In this document: positions 46,055 to 58,500 of the stretch, piece by piece
How the letters are laid out: every line of letters begins with the position of its first letter
Position numbering within the stretch: the stretch's first letter is position 1
Assembly (NCBI GenBank): GCA_005406025.1
Contig: BGZK01000084.1
Location: 744,001-808,000 of the forward strand
Reading direction: 5' to 3'
Origin: Eumeta japonica
Lineage: Eukaryota; Arthropoda; Insecta; Lepidoptera; Psychidae
DNA: 64,000 nt
Position numbers and translations under genes: made by a program
The notes under the pieces: model-generated
Told to the model about the DNA's origin: nothing
Databases searched by the model: none
The model's input: only the letters and a program-made list of their open reading frames with translations

Positions 46055-49000
46055 ATGGCAGTTTTAATTCCTGCCGGACAATTTTGCATTCAATCATTAT
46101 GTGAGTATGTGATGCTGTTAAATTAACGTTTAAATCACATTTATTTTTTGTCAATTTATCTCTTTGTATCGGTCTTACATAATATAATGATTTTGTTTTG
46201 TTATGTTCTAATTCACAACACATTAAATGGATTTCAATTTAACAAGTGAGTAAAATATATTTTATAGCGAAATCCGGTTCTATGGGCATTGTTTATGTCA
46301 AGTCGTCTCAGTACCGTGCGTACAGTAGCAAGCTTAATGTTGCTGCATACAAACGAGGCACAGGCGGCCGTAGTAGCTTCAACGGAATGGTGGCTACAGT
46401 ATTTGGATGTACAGGATTTGTAGGCCGATATGTATGCAATAAACTTGGAAAAATTGGTACACAGGTATTAAATATTTATTGCAGAAATTATTAGAATTCC
46501 AACTTATACTTTATATATAATGTTCATTTATATTTTTAGCTGATTTTACCTTATCGATGCGACTTTTATGATTGCATGAGACTCAAGCCAGTAGGCGATT
46601 TGGGACAAGTAATTTTCTGTGAATTTGATATACGTGATGAGCAATCAATTGCTACAGCTGTTCGGCACTCAAATGTTGTCATTAATTTAATTGGCCGTGA
46701 TTACGAGACTAAGAATTTCAAGTACAAAGATGTTCATATTGATGGTGCTCGAAGACTTGCAAAGTATGTGATAAACAATTCTAAAATACATTAGAACCTC
46801 GATAACTCAAACCTCGGTAACTTAAAAACCTCTATAACTTAAAATACGCAACCTCTATAACTTAAATAAGTAATCTCTGTATTGGCCCTCAGTAACTTAA
46901 AGAAATGTTTCTACAACCTCTATAACATAAAATTGTTTGTCAATGAGTCATTTTGAAAGAGTGTGTAAAACAAAAGGTTTCATTATTTATTGCTTGCACG
47001 TGTTCACTAATTAAATTGTTAACGTAAACAATACATATGTCACCTATTGTTTGCTTCTTCGAAATTCTTTAAAGCTTTGCGGCGGTTAGCCTTAAGACAT
47101 AAGTAAGCCTTGAATCATAAGTTTTTGATCATTGTCCTGGAAACATCGCTTTACTTGCTGTGTAATAAAACTGGCTTAAAATGAGTTAAAAAAGAAAACG
47201 AACAACACTCATATACGCTGATAAAGGGTGGAACAAGGGTATATACATACATATGTATATACCTACCTCTATATTAACCTATCCCTAACATAGACCCTTG
47301 ATAACTTAAAACCTCTATAACTTAAAATATTTTGTGTTTCCCTTGGACTTTAACTTATCGAGGTTCAACTGTATAATTTTATGACACCATTATAAAACAT
47401 ATTAAAATTGTTTTCATTCTTGCTTCAGAATTTCTCGTGAATGTGGCGTTGAAAGATTTATTCACCTTTCATATTTAAATGCTGAAGAAAAACCTGTGCC
47501 GCTGTTGCTTAAAAAACCTTCTATGTTTAAAATCACCAAATACTTAGGTGAAGTAGCTGTTAGAGAGGAATTTCCAGATGCTACCATTATACGCGCTTCT
47601 GATATTTATGGCACTGAAGATAGATTCACTACGTAAGTACAAAATAATTGAGCATTAATCACAATGAAATTTTTCATATAGTTTTTTTTTATATCACTAT
47701 CATACAATATAAGTTTTGTTTTCCAATGACCATATTATTGATGGAAAAATGAGGCCTATTTCTATAGTTAAATTCTTTAGTTACCTTCCTCGAAGAAATT
47801 ATAAGACATATCTATTTAACAGAGTTCTAGAAGCTTAAATAATGACACTATGTCATATCACTATTAAATTTTTAAATATATGTCATTAAGTATTTGAAAT
47901 TGAAGAAAATTGTAACTGCTAAAAAGATTATTCTTATTAAAAACAAGCAATCACTAACAAATTTTTGAAGGAGTTGTAAATTTATTTCAAATTTCTAAAA
48001 GGGTAAACAATACTTTTTATAGTCAATAAAAATTTCTTTGCTAAATTAAAAAATAAATTGTCTTATATTATAGATTTAAGAACTCTTAGTTGTGTATAAA
48101 TCTCAATATGTAATCAACAGAAGAATATAAAAAAGATCAACATTCAAAACTAAGATAATATTTCTCAACAATTATAAAATTGTCATTTTTTTAAATTGTT
48201 AAAAAAATAACTTACATTTGAGTTCATTACAATGGCCAATATTGATGTTTTGTTTTGTTATTGTCTGTTGGTTGATTCAATATGTTGATGTTTTACATTA
48301 TGTCTGTCCTTCTGGAAAGTTCTTTAAGATTAAATGAAAAACACCAAACTATAAATAGCAACATCCATGGCTAAATTATTGATATACAATAGAAATATGA
48401 TAGGTATAAATTTGAAAGAGTATTTTTTTTTATGTATAAAAATTATATAATTATAGTGCACTTGTGTCGAACTGGCGCCGTCAATCACATTATGTGCCAC
48501 TATATGGACGTGGAGATAAAACTGTAAAACAGCCTATATTTGTGTCAGATGTTGCTCAAGCTATTGTAAATGCTGCTCAAGATCCTAGCACAAAAGGTCA
48601 ATGCTACCAGGCTGTTGGGTAGGTATCTATTACTAATCTAATTTTATTAAGATTATATCTTACAAGTTAATTATTCAAAAATCATGAATGAAAGACTATG
48701 TGACAGGGAAGTGTGGTCTCTCTACGTCTTATTAATTATAACCAAGGGGATAGGCAGGGGGTAATGTTAAGTTTTAAAAAAAACACCTCACATAATAGAC
48801 ACACTTCTAAGGTTGGTTCAAAAATAAAGTTTCCACCTTTAACTATTAAGGAGTTCCATAGTGTTGAAGCCACCAAATTATTGTATCATCACCAGTATCC
48901 ATACATGTACAAAAAGCTCTCAAACTATAGATGGAGAGGAAGTAAATAAAGTTTATAAATTAACATTTGTTTTCTAGGCCCAAGAAGTATCTCCTTGGCG

Positions 49001-50728
49001 ATTTAGTAGATTGGTTCCAAGGACTCATGAGGAAAGATGCAAAATGGGGGTATAAACGTTATGACATGAAGTATGACCCTCTTTTCGCATTGAAGGTGAA
49101 TATCATAAATAGTTTGTCACCACAATATCCATTTGGAAGTCTTCACTGGGAGGGATTGGAAAAGGTAAAAATTTTATATCAATATTTTAATGCAAGTAAA
49201 AATTGTTAAGAAAGATTTGTTTTATACATTGAAATTTTGTGTTTTAAATTAGAAAATAGTATAATGTACATACATTCAAAATGACGTACATGTGATATTT
49301 AGTGCAAATACAATGTGACATTTGCATAAAAAATTGAATATATCCTATTGATCTATAGAAAAGAGAAAATATACAGTCCAGCGCTCAAAAATGGCCGCAG
49401 TGAATGAGTGCTAAAACAGATAGTTTAGCACTCATTGCATTCAGTGTAGTTTTGTCACGCTTTCTATTATGAAAACTCAAAATAAATATTGTACAGATAC
49501 AAACAACATCCAATTGTAGGAAATTGTATGAAAACTTGTTGATTTTTTTGTTTATGTATATTTCCAAAGTATTGTACAATCTAGACCAAGGGGGCCATAT
49601 TTCGTGAAACATCTTTACTCTAATTTTATCTATTATTGAATGTTAAATAAAGTCTTTAAATTAAATGAAAACATTCACTCTATGCCTTGAAAAGTATGAT
49701 AAGCCGTCAGTTGTAATTGTTGTTACCATGATAGTGACAAAAAATTATTCACAGCCCCAATCTTCGTTGTATGAAGGGGCAAAAAGTACAGGGCCTTCAA
49801 GCCGAAAAAATACCTAGCCATTGAGCCTTAAAATACCAGATAAGACAAAAAAAAAATAAACATTTTCCCAAGTGAAATATGTAGCCGAATATTTCTTGTG
49901 AAATATCTTCAATGTACTTAATCTGAATAGTTTTTGAAGTTTTAAGTTATATAAGATAGACTTATAAATAAATATAATATATAATTAAAATATAAAGTCG
50001 GAATAACTTGGCTCCAATGTATTTTGGAGAAATATCTTCATAACAAGTTGCATTATACTGTCAATATGTGTTTACTATTTTCATAAAAAGCTTCTACTGT
50101 TGAAAAAACACCAAATTTGTTCATTTACAATTTTGTGATTATAAAATAGTAATACATGTAAAATACCCATTGTTATCATTGACTGGAACCCAGTTGAGTT
50201 TGAAATGATGCTGTGGGAATTATTACCAGTTCTATAAAATGTCTACTTGTAACAAACATTTCACACATTTGTCATACTCTTTCTTGTAGTGAAAAAATTA
50301 ACATTTTTATATTTTCACATATTTATGGAGTTTTAATTTAGAGTAGTATATTATTTGCAAAAATTTTTTGAAGGTCATCCAGAATACCTTCAATGGAAAC
50401 TAGTACTGAAAAGTCATCTTTTATATAAACACATTACAAATATATTTATTATAAACTACTAGTTTTGTATATGTTTAAACAAAGTGAAATAGCACATTGC
50501 AAATAAAAAATATAAATATTATTTTTTATACATTTGAATATTTTCCAGGAATCTACCACTGACGTTGTAGTAGCTGGTCAGCCTACCATCGAGGATCTTG
50601 GTGTTATTCCAAGCCCTATCGAACATGAAATGCCATGGCTTTTGAGACCATACCGAGCTTACCAGTACTATATTGATGAATTAGGAGAATTTCCTGCTCC
50701 TCCTCCACCAAAAGTGTACTCTGGCTAA
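46055..50728 (+). CDS. NDUFA9: NADH dehydrogenase (ubiquinone) 1 alpha subcomplex subunit 9, 399 aa
   Basis: Seven exons in consistent phase: 46055-46100, 46268-46464, 46540-46763, 47429-47632, 48457-48618, 48978-49164, 50549-50728 (stop TAA). They total 1200 nt. This is the 39 kDa accessory subunit of mitochondrial complex I (ND-39 in Drosophila), an atypical short-chain dehydrogenase that binds NADPH and stabilises the matrix-arm junction. The N-terminus MAVLIPAGQFCIQS is basic and lacks acids, as expected of a mitochondrial presequence. The nucleotide-binding loop G62-x-x-G65-x-x-G68 is seen in VFGCTGFVGRYV. Further family blocks: VINLIGRDYETKNF, RFIHLSYLNAEEKPV, TIIRASDIYG and KQPIFVSDVAQAI. 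A pogo-type MITE fills much of intron 3. A neighbouring ATG at 46246 lies in intron sequence and is not the start. Confidence 0.96.
46789..47371 (+). mobile_element. 583-bp deletion derivative of a pogo-like transposon
   Basis: The left end CATTAGAACCTCGATAACT and the right end (reverse complement CAGTTGAACCTCGATAAGTT) are inverted, with TA on both sides. Both ends carry repeats of ACCTCTATAACTTAAAA. The interior near 47180 reads an MS-stop-KRKRTTLIYAD-like start, the usual beginning of pogo/Tigger transposases, directly joined to the 3' end. It is thus an internally deleted copy. It lies in NDUFA9 intron 3, same strand. Confidence 0.8.
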
Positions 50729-50790
50729 AAGCAAAATCTTTAGTTATTATATATGTTATAGTAAAGTTTCAAATCATGTCATATATAGAA

Positions 50791-50796
50791 AATAAA
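50791..50796 (+). terminator. Poly(A) signal of NDUFA9
   Basis: AATAAA lies 63 bases after the stop codon and is followed by a T/G-rich stretch (TGGTTGTTTTATTAGTTTTT). This fits a short 3' UTR. Confidence 0.8.
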
Positions 50797-50829
50797 TGGT
50801 TGTTTTATTAGTTTTTCTTTCATCTATAG

Positions 50830-53300
50830 TTTTTTAGTTATGTATCATTGGAAATAACAATAATTTATGTAAAAATCACTCTAAAACCATAATAATTTGT
50901 TGTTTGCACAATAAGCTTCTGTATTTAACAAATATTATGTTAAGGGTTATGTTAAAAATCTTGTCATAATCATCTCACAATAATGACTAGTAATTGGTAT
51001 CATAAAGTATATAGTTTGAATACAAAAGCAGGAAAAAATCGATTCTAACATAATAACAAAGTCATTTAAAACTTCAAACTCTCGAGAAATAAATAAATGC
51101 ATGGTGTGCCTCATTTTTTGACAGTGGGAGCACATCACATGGTGTGTGCTTAAACGAGCTTTATCCAAATATGCATTGACTACTGTCTATGATACTATAA
51201 TGCCAGCATTGGTATTTGTGTTTTAATATGTAAAAGGAAAAAATCATACAACAAACATTTTTACCCCAATATCTAAAAAATATTTTTTTTTTTTGGGTCT
51301 AATAAAGGTTTGAAAGGTAAATATTGTGGAACATAAGAAAGGACTGCACAAAAATTGCCTCAACAAAGCACTTATCTGAGGAAATAGATGTAATATAGCA
51401 AGGACTCGGATCAAATTTGGCTAGACCCCTATCAATTGTTGTCAATTTATTAGGAAGAAAATCTATTCTATTTATTTGAGCCTACATCTAGTGGAGAGGT
51501 GTTTTATTTCTGTATCGCCATTATTAATCTTGTATTGAAAAAAAAATCATTTCGATTTTATATCCGTTATTTATATTGAGAGAATAGCTAAGTCATAGAC
51601 ATCATTTTAAAAAACGTCTTTCAGAAACCTTTTTAAAACAGTTTTATTAATTAATAGTTCGAATGATCTGGTTTATTCCACAGTACACATTTGTTCCATT
51701 GATGAAATGAGAGCAATCAGCATGTTAATGAACTAATTTTAGTAAACAGTCGCACGTACGATAGCAAACACCGTGTGGAGAAATTGAAAACCAAAATGGA
51801 CTGTACAATTTGAAATGCTTGTTCTCAATACATGTACAATTCTTACACTTTTACAGGTAGATTACAGTACTCAGAACTTTGGCCGTCTAGTAAAAGCAGC
51901 CTCCTTCTCAGTGCAATTTAATATCGTTTCATGTTCGCATCGATCTTATGTGCCACGATTAGCCACCCTAGACTCGAGCCTAGTTAGCCTTAAGGGAAAT
52001 CCGTCCATGGATAGATTGATTACACTTATATCACTGGTAAGATACACTATTTTATGAGCCAGTAACTGAACATCAATTAAAACTATGTAATATAGCAGCA
52101 ACAATAAACATGATTGTAATCACTTACGGGATGAAAATATAAAAAATGCTAAAGGTCACGCGTACTCGTGCACGGATGTTTATTATAGTTCGGACTTGAA
52201 ATTCGCTATAAACCCACTTGAAGCGTGAAGGATTGGACTAGAAGCCTGGAGGCTTTTGTGGCTTCCCCTGCCGACTGGCCACATGGGGATATTGCTGCAT
52301 GTAGCTGCTATATGGGTTGACCTACTGGGGACCACCTCGGCGTAGGTTACAAAAGATCGTGACTCTAGTCGGTGGGTTTACAATACCGGAGCACGAGTAG
52401 CTCGAGAGCTAATCTCTTCAGGGTATAATAGTTGAAGGCCTAATCCAGCAGCAAAAATAATATGTAAAAGGTGCTTGGTACAAGAAGCCGTGGCGAGCAA
52501 TACATTGAGTGATTTCTTGCGGTGTCGAAAAAGCGCTCTGATGAGTTTGTTTGATATTTAATAGAGCTCCAAATCCCTATAAAAATAATTTTGCTAAACG
52601 GTGGTGCGTTATTCACTTTCCACAGACATGATATTGTCGTACTTTGGGAATATGTGGCTAATTCGAGGCGGCGTGGGCGTAAATGAGACGTATGCCATCG
52701 TGAATTACGCTTACACCGCCCTTATACATGCATCCATACATCACATGTATGCTTGCTATGCATGGGCATCTCGTTTTGTCCACCCATTTTGCCCCTCGGG
52801 TGTGATGAGTAGAATTGGGTATTTTACTATGTTCACGAAAAAAATTCATAATTAAAATACATATCGTCGTCAGCATTAGAAATTTGTTGGACTTTTACCC
52901 CTTTATTTTGGTATTTCGTGCATGCGAAATAATAATGTTTTTTAATTCGCGTTATCTGCGAATTTCGGAATAGCGTTCTCTTTCCCAGAGGACAATAAGG
53001 AGCGGTTTCTGCTCCTTGCGTTTGGCAGAGATGGGGGGCGTGTCGACGTCAGTTCGACGCTGTGATCCGAGTTTTTGGGTTTTTTGGACTTATCCGGTTG
53101 GCTATTTGACAGTTTTCTTCTTGGCACCCGCATTGCGCCACGAGGACGTAGGGGTGGGTGCTAAGGAAGCGTCCTGAGAGGATGCAGACCCTGAATTAGT
53201 TTTGGCCTTATTGGTCGAAGAATAACAGATCAATCCGGGACCATATGTTATCGCGCCTGAGGCTTCCAGTCTCACTTGGCACGCCTTACGGCTTTAGACT
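50830..53300. other. Intergenic, repeat-like, no gene assigned
   Basis: To about 51800 it is AT-rich and blank. From 51850 on, base composition becomes more even, and short frames (51815-52057 plus, 52601-52855 plus, 53133-52942 minus) show no domain. The 52200-52470 part, with CTGGAGGCTTTTGTGGCTTC, looks like retroelement-derived sequence. Nothing could be named. Confidence 0.4.
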
Positions 53301-53324
53301 CTAATAAACAGTTCCTCTTCACCG

Positions 53325-53510
53325 TTAGTCATCGGAACCGAAATCGGACTCAGACTCGTCAGTCGAATAATGGACCGTAGTCCTAGACTTTCCTTCTTTT
53401 TCAAAATCCATTTCGGAATTTGAATCGGACGAGGCAGGCGAGGCGCAGTAATCCTCGAAATCTTTTAGTAAGCAGTGTTCGGCTAAAAATGATTTGAGTT
53501 TCGCTTCCAT
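53325..53510 (-). CDS. Short acidic ORF, possible retroelement ORF1 start
   Basis: From an internal ATG the frame reads MEAKLKSFLAEHCLLKDFED, then YCASPASSDSNSEMDFEKEG, and ends in a Ser/Asp-rich tail FGSDD (61 aa). The helical start followed by an acidic low-complexity stretch resembles the N-terminus of ORF1 proteins of insect non-LTR retrotransposons. Further frames towards 52942 on the same strand (PTPTSSWRNAGAKKK) would continue such an ORF after frame breaks. A host gene exon cannot be excluded. Confidence 0.3.
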   Translation of the reverse strand: MEAKLKSFLAEHCLLKDFEDYCASPASSDSNSEMDFEKEGKSRTTVHYSTDESESDFGSDD

Positions 53511-53807
53511 GTTAAACGATGAAAGCGAGAGCGCTGTCAAAAACAACAGACCATCCTCACCGTTTCCCGCGCAAATAACCGACGCTGCGGTACCGATTAC
53601 GCGAACCGAGCCATTCAGTCACGAGGGATCGGATAGTTAAATAAATAAATAATATTACGCGAAATCATGAGATCCGCGATGCGGCAGGGCTGCGGACACG
53701 CGAGCGCCGGACACGAACGTGGACGCGCGCGCCGCGCTCAGCGCGACCCCCGTCGGACTGGGGACGCGGCGCTGCGCAATTAACGAAAAACGAGCCGGTG
53801 GACACTG

Positions 53808-54026
53808 TTAGGTATCCCCGCTTACGGATGATGGTGGAGCACACCACAGCACTATGTAGCTCGGCGTTGCAGCACCTGCACACACATAAACCTCACTTTT
53901 ACACCAATACCGAACACCGCTACACTTACAGGCGCTAGAGCGCAACCAAGCAGAACGGGGACCGGAGGACGACTCCGTAGAAACGCTAAACGAAGTCTTT
54001 CTCATTTTCCTATTAGCGGTTGGCAT
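53808..54026 (-). CDS. Hypothetical basic Ser-rich ORF or first exon
   Basis: The frame begins MPTANRKMRKTSFSVSTESS in a GC-rich patch. A strong donor (GCCT|GTAAGT) lies after about 32 codons, so it may be a first exon; an acceptor at about 53774 (TTGCGCAG) would join in phase but then reaches a stop after 35 codons (end 53665). Upstream at about 54195 is TGACGTCA. No homologue was recognised. It could equally be retroelement 5' sequence. Confidence 0.25.
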   Translation of the reverse strand: MPTANRKMRKTSFSVSTESSSGPRSAWLRSSACKCSGVRYWCKSEVYVCAGAATPSYIVLWCAPPSSVSGDT

Positions 54027-54059
54027 TTTAATTCACAACTTCCCTAGTGTATTTACACT

Positions 54060-55530
54060 AGTATTCTTACATTCAAAAACAACACGTCAATTATAGGTAT
54101 TGTAACTATTTTAAAATACAAGACGCTAACTATTTCCTTCTTTTCAAAATATCGCTTCTAACGTTTTTTACAGTTAACAGATTGTCAATATTCAGTGACG
54201 TCACGAACCACAGCAGCATGGTGGCTAGGGTTTACGCGTAGAAATTAAAAATCTAAAACATAAATGCCTTTTTAAAGCACTTAGTTTTTTAAAAAACTCT
54301 AGTGGCTTAGTATAATCAAAGGGTTAAATTAAACCACAATTCAAAAGACGGTGTAATACCCCATTGTGTTAATTTTCTAACATAATGTGATCTCATCGAT
54401 GGAGACGCTATCAACCCTGATAACAAAGTATGTGTATTGCCATGGATTGAGAGCAATCGATATGCTAAGGTTGGATGCATTACATGGAATAACTTCCTTG
54501 ATTTTGCTATAATCGAAAGATTTTTCAGGATTCTGAAGACTTATTCACTAGTACCACCACAATACATGCGCGCAGTCTGGATTTTCCGATTTGTGACAGC
54601 ACATAGCTCAGAAATAGACCCAATATGGTTCCTTGTGACTGTTTGAACGTCAAAAGAAAAAATAATCTAAGGGTAGTTTCCATTATTGAAAGATGAACTG
54701 GCTACATTTGAGAAGGCAGCTGAAGATGATGGTGCTGGAAAATGCATCTTGAAAAACTGGTTTTAGATTTGTAAAATTTCATATAGACGCCGAGTCCTTT
54801 GAAAGATATAATTAAAAAAATGTTATCCTAAACATATTTTCAGTGTCACAAAACTTCCAGAACTCCCACTTATAATCATTTTTAACTTACCATGTAGCCT
54901 CTTCAATCTTACTCTGGAATTTTTTTTAAAGTGGTTAAGATATTTGTTGACAAATGTCTTTAAGCCATTTTTGGCAAAGTTTTTTGCGATCTCTGCTATC
55001 CCATTCACAAAACAAGTTTTTTTATGAGCAGGTTGCTCCAGATATGAATCACTTGGGTGTTATGGAGTTTTATCAATTTTCAAATGGTTATTTTCTAAGT
55101 TCTCAGTCAATTTCTTTAATTTTAATCTTTTTTTTATGAGAGTGCTTCTGGAACTTGGAATTTGTCGAGTGGTTCGTGAAATATTGGTATGTCAAAAGTA
55201 CACTTGAAACATGGTCAGTTTTCACAAAACGTTTTAGTTGCTTCATGCCTAAGGATTCCATGTTAATATAATTCATCAATAAAATATATAAGTATGAAAT
55301 GAGCTTTCATTTATCATGTAAATTAAATATTGTGATATTCTAATACAAAAAAAATATGACAAATTAACACCAATTGCTTAGATAGCAATAATTTTTTTAC
55401 AAGAAAAAAAATTATGATACATCATTATCAGTTTCCAACTCTTAATGTATTTGTATGCCTTTGGAATTTATAAAGGAATATATACAAGGATTATAAATGA
55501 GGACAACATATAATTAGTGGTTATTAAATT
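54060..55530. other. Intergenic, possible decayed transposon, no gene
   Basis: A plus-strand frame at 54437-54646 (WIESNRYAKVGCITWNNFLD) followed by frame-broken fragments to about 54770 looks like an old protein-coding insertion. A minus-strand frame at 55008-54823 has no domain. No family could be assigned. Confidence 0.35.
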
Positions 55531-55535
55531 TTATT
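55530..55535 (-). terminator. Poly(A) signal of RpS10
   Basis: AATAAA on the minus strand begins 7 bases after the RpS10 stop codon, giving a very short 3' UTR, as is common in ribosomal protein genes. Confidence 0.8.
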
Positions 55536-55542
55536 TCAAATT

Positions 55543-58500
55543 TCATGTTGGCCTGCCCCTACCGAATCCGCCTCTCTGTAAAGAAAAATTATTTCCATTA
55601 GTTTTAATTGGAAAAAACAACTAGTAAGTTGAATTTAACATTCTTTCATAAATATTTTTAACATGTTCAATAGACTCTCCATACGAGTCGCGCGCACCGC
55701 GGACAAACCCTTGTATCGTAGCTTATGTATAAGTAGATATGTATCTAACTCATTTTCAAATACATTAAAATATCTTCTCGCGTTCGGTAGTCGGTCAACA
55801 AAATTCGCTATGCGAGTCGTCTGCGTTATGAATCAGTTTTCGCGAAACGTGTCGTTCGCACCTGGGACTCTTTCAAAAACTCGCTACGCGAGTCGGCCAA
55901 CATTAACATGTTAAACTTGAAAAATTATTTCCAATTGAATATTTTAAAGGTAGAATTTAATATCATTCAGAAAATGGACCTACAATATCGACTATTTGTT
56001 ACTATTTTAATGTCGGCGCGCGGCGTCCGGCACGGCACTCGCCAATGGCGGCTGGTCGAGCATTTACTAGGGATATTTAAAACTGTATATTTTTGTTACA
56101 GTTACTTTGGCAAAGTTGTTCTAAAAAAGGAGATTATGAATATTTGCGAAAAGATGTATAATCAATTCCATCTTATATACCACAAATGTGACAAATACAT
56201 TTTATGGCTTCTGTAAAGATGGAGTGTGGGATTCATTCTACATGTTGTCCAAATTTGCACCATGTGATGTCTTTTTTCTCTGAAAATACTAAAATATTCA
56301 AGAAGTTTGATATTTATGACACCAATACAAAATATGAAAGACTTCAACTAGCACATAAAAAACATGTCCTCAAATCGGTAATACTAAAGACCACTGATTT
56401 AGACTAAGTATTTGAAAGAAAAATGGTTAAACAAATGAAAAGTGTGGAAAATATTTTGGGTGAAAAACTAACTAACTTCTGGTCAAATAAAAGTAGACTC
56501 TTACAATGATGACCCCAAACAATAAGACATTTTGAAACAAACAATTCTGTTCATGACAAATATTTTTTTTATATATTTTATTCTAATATGTATTAAAAAA
56601 AAGCCAAATAACATGTTTATATAAATGCCGAATTTCAAGTCAATACCAGTACTAGTCACTAACAAAAAATTCTGGGAGCACATAGACAAATAGATATACT
56701 GACTCTCTAGTTTTACCATGGTATGGGTTCTGTTTCGATCTTTTACATTAAAAATGCTAAAATGGGATAATACAAAAAAATTTGTGGAACTGAGTAATCT
56801 TGTTACTTTATATATTACTTTCGATTTCAAAATTAGAGTCTAACCACACTAACTGCGGTAACAGTATGTGTACAATACGATCACAGACTATTATTGCAGT
56901 TGGCATAGTCAGATTTTAACAAAAATGGTTTTAATACTACTAACTATAATTTAGAATATAGTTGACTATACCCTGAAAATAAAATTATGCAGCAAAATTC
57001 AAATTAAAAACTGGTCAAGAGCATTTGGACTATGCTTAATATAGAGTTCTAAAGCTGTTACTACAAAAAAATGCAGTACAGATGTAAAAATTACATTGTT
57101 ACATTTTTTCCACACAAGTGTAAGCACTTTAGTCGCCTATAACTAGAGAGATCGAGTAGATATATCGACTATTACTCTTAAACTAGTGTAAACTAAAATG
57201 CACCAGCAAAAGAGCTTTTCTTCATAGCATGTACATTATTTTGAAAGTATTTATATCAAGTGTTATTCTTGTTAATTTTTTAAATATTTTTTGAACATAA
57301 AGTTTAAAAAATAAGGAGGGGACACAATTTATGCTACTTTGGAAGCAATTACTTTTGAAAATATTCAAAAAATGGCTTTGAAACCTTAAAATGTATTGTA
57401 CTTTGGTTGCTGCAAAAATTTTTTCAGCTTTTGTTACATGTGTAGAGTGCTTGTCCTACAAATATTTATTTTCATTATTTAACTACTAAACTAAGTAGCG
57501 ACTTATGCAAGACACCTACATTATAAATTTCATTAATACATATTTTGTAGTTTTTTAGTAAAATGCCTGTGACATACGGATGGACATGACAAAACTAAAA
57601 GGGTTCTATTTTTGTAATTTTGGCTCAGAATCCCAAAAATTGAAAACATAATAGGAAAAGTTTAGTGAAGTGTTATTACTTTTTAAACTATAAATGGAAT
57701 ATATTGAAGAAAAATTAGAAAATATTTTATATATTACTGACACAGTTAAGAGAAAAATAGATTGCAACCTTGTATTGAATAAATATTCTTTTTTTCAACA
57801 TACAACTAATTAAACATGATTTGTTCTCATATAAAAAGACAGCATTAATCACAATGGTCCCAAACTAGCAAACCTTTCCCATTTCCTGAGCAGAACTAAA
57901 CGCATAAAGTTCACAATTGCACATCTAGACTCGTACAAACTATTAAAATAATCTCACATCTTGGTTAACAAGACAATCCAAAACAAATTTTGTCCAAAAC
58001 AATCTCTTACTTATGGACTTTGAAAAATATTCATTTGCAATAGTCATAAATGATATACATTGAATGGTCAAAATACATGACATCAACAATATTTAAAAAA
58101 AATTTCAAAGAATAATGAAATATTTCTTGAAATTATAGTCCAATTCATAATTAATAGTTCATAACTGAAATATATAATAATTAATAGGTCCTATTACTAA
58201 TATAAGTATTGTTATAATATGAGGAGTGTTATTTATTTAAAAACATACTCAATCTCTTTTTATTGAAAAAGTAGGAATGAGTATGTCACAGGTAACTTTA
58301 ATTAAATATTATTTTCTTTTTTGACTTAGTTGCCTTTTAGCATAAAATACACTTGGCATATCTTTTTTCTAAACTTAAAAATTACTTTTTTAAAAACTAC
58401 ATCTGGACCACCTTACATTACTTGAATACATTTCTGTATTGCAGAGATTACTGCTTTATCATCTTTCAATCTGTCTTTTTAGATGGTCCTTCAACCTTGG

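Noticed and set aside
46246..46494. ATG at 46246 as NDUFA9 start
   Set aside because: This ATG lies in the first intron, before the acceptor at 46267. The spliced start at 46055 gives a proper presequence.
55663..55914. 83-aa plus-strand ORF in RpS10 intron
   Set aside because: It has repeated CGAGTCG-type strings, no domain and no splice context; probably repeat sequence.
56501..56830. 109-aa minus-strand ORF
   Set aside because: AT-driven composition, no domain and no splice support; a chance ORF in an intron.
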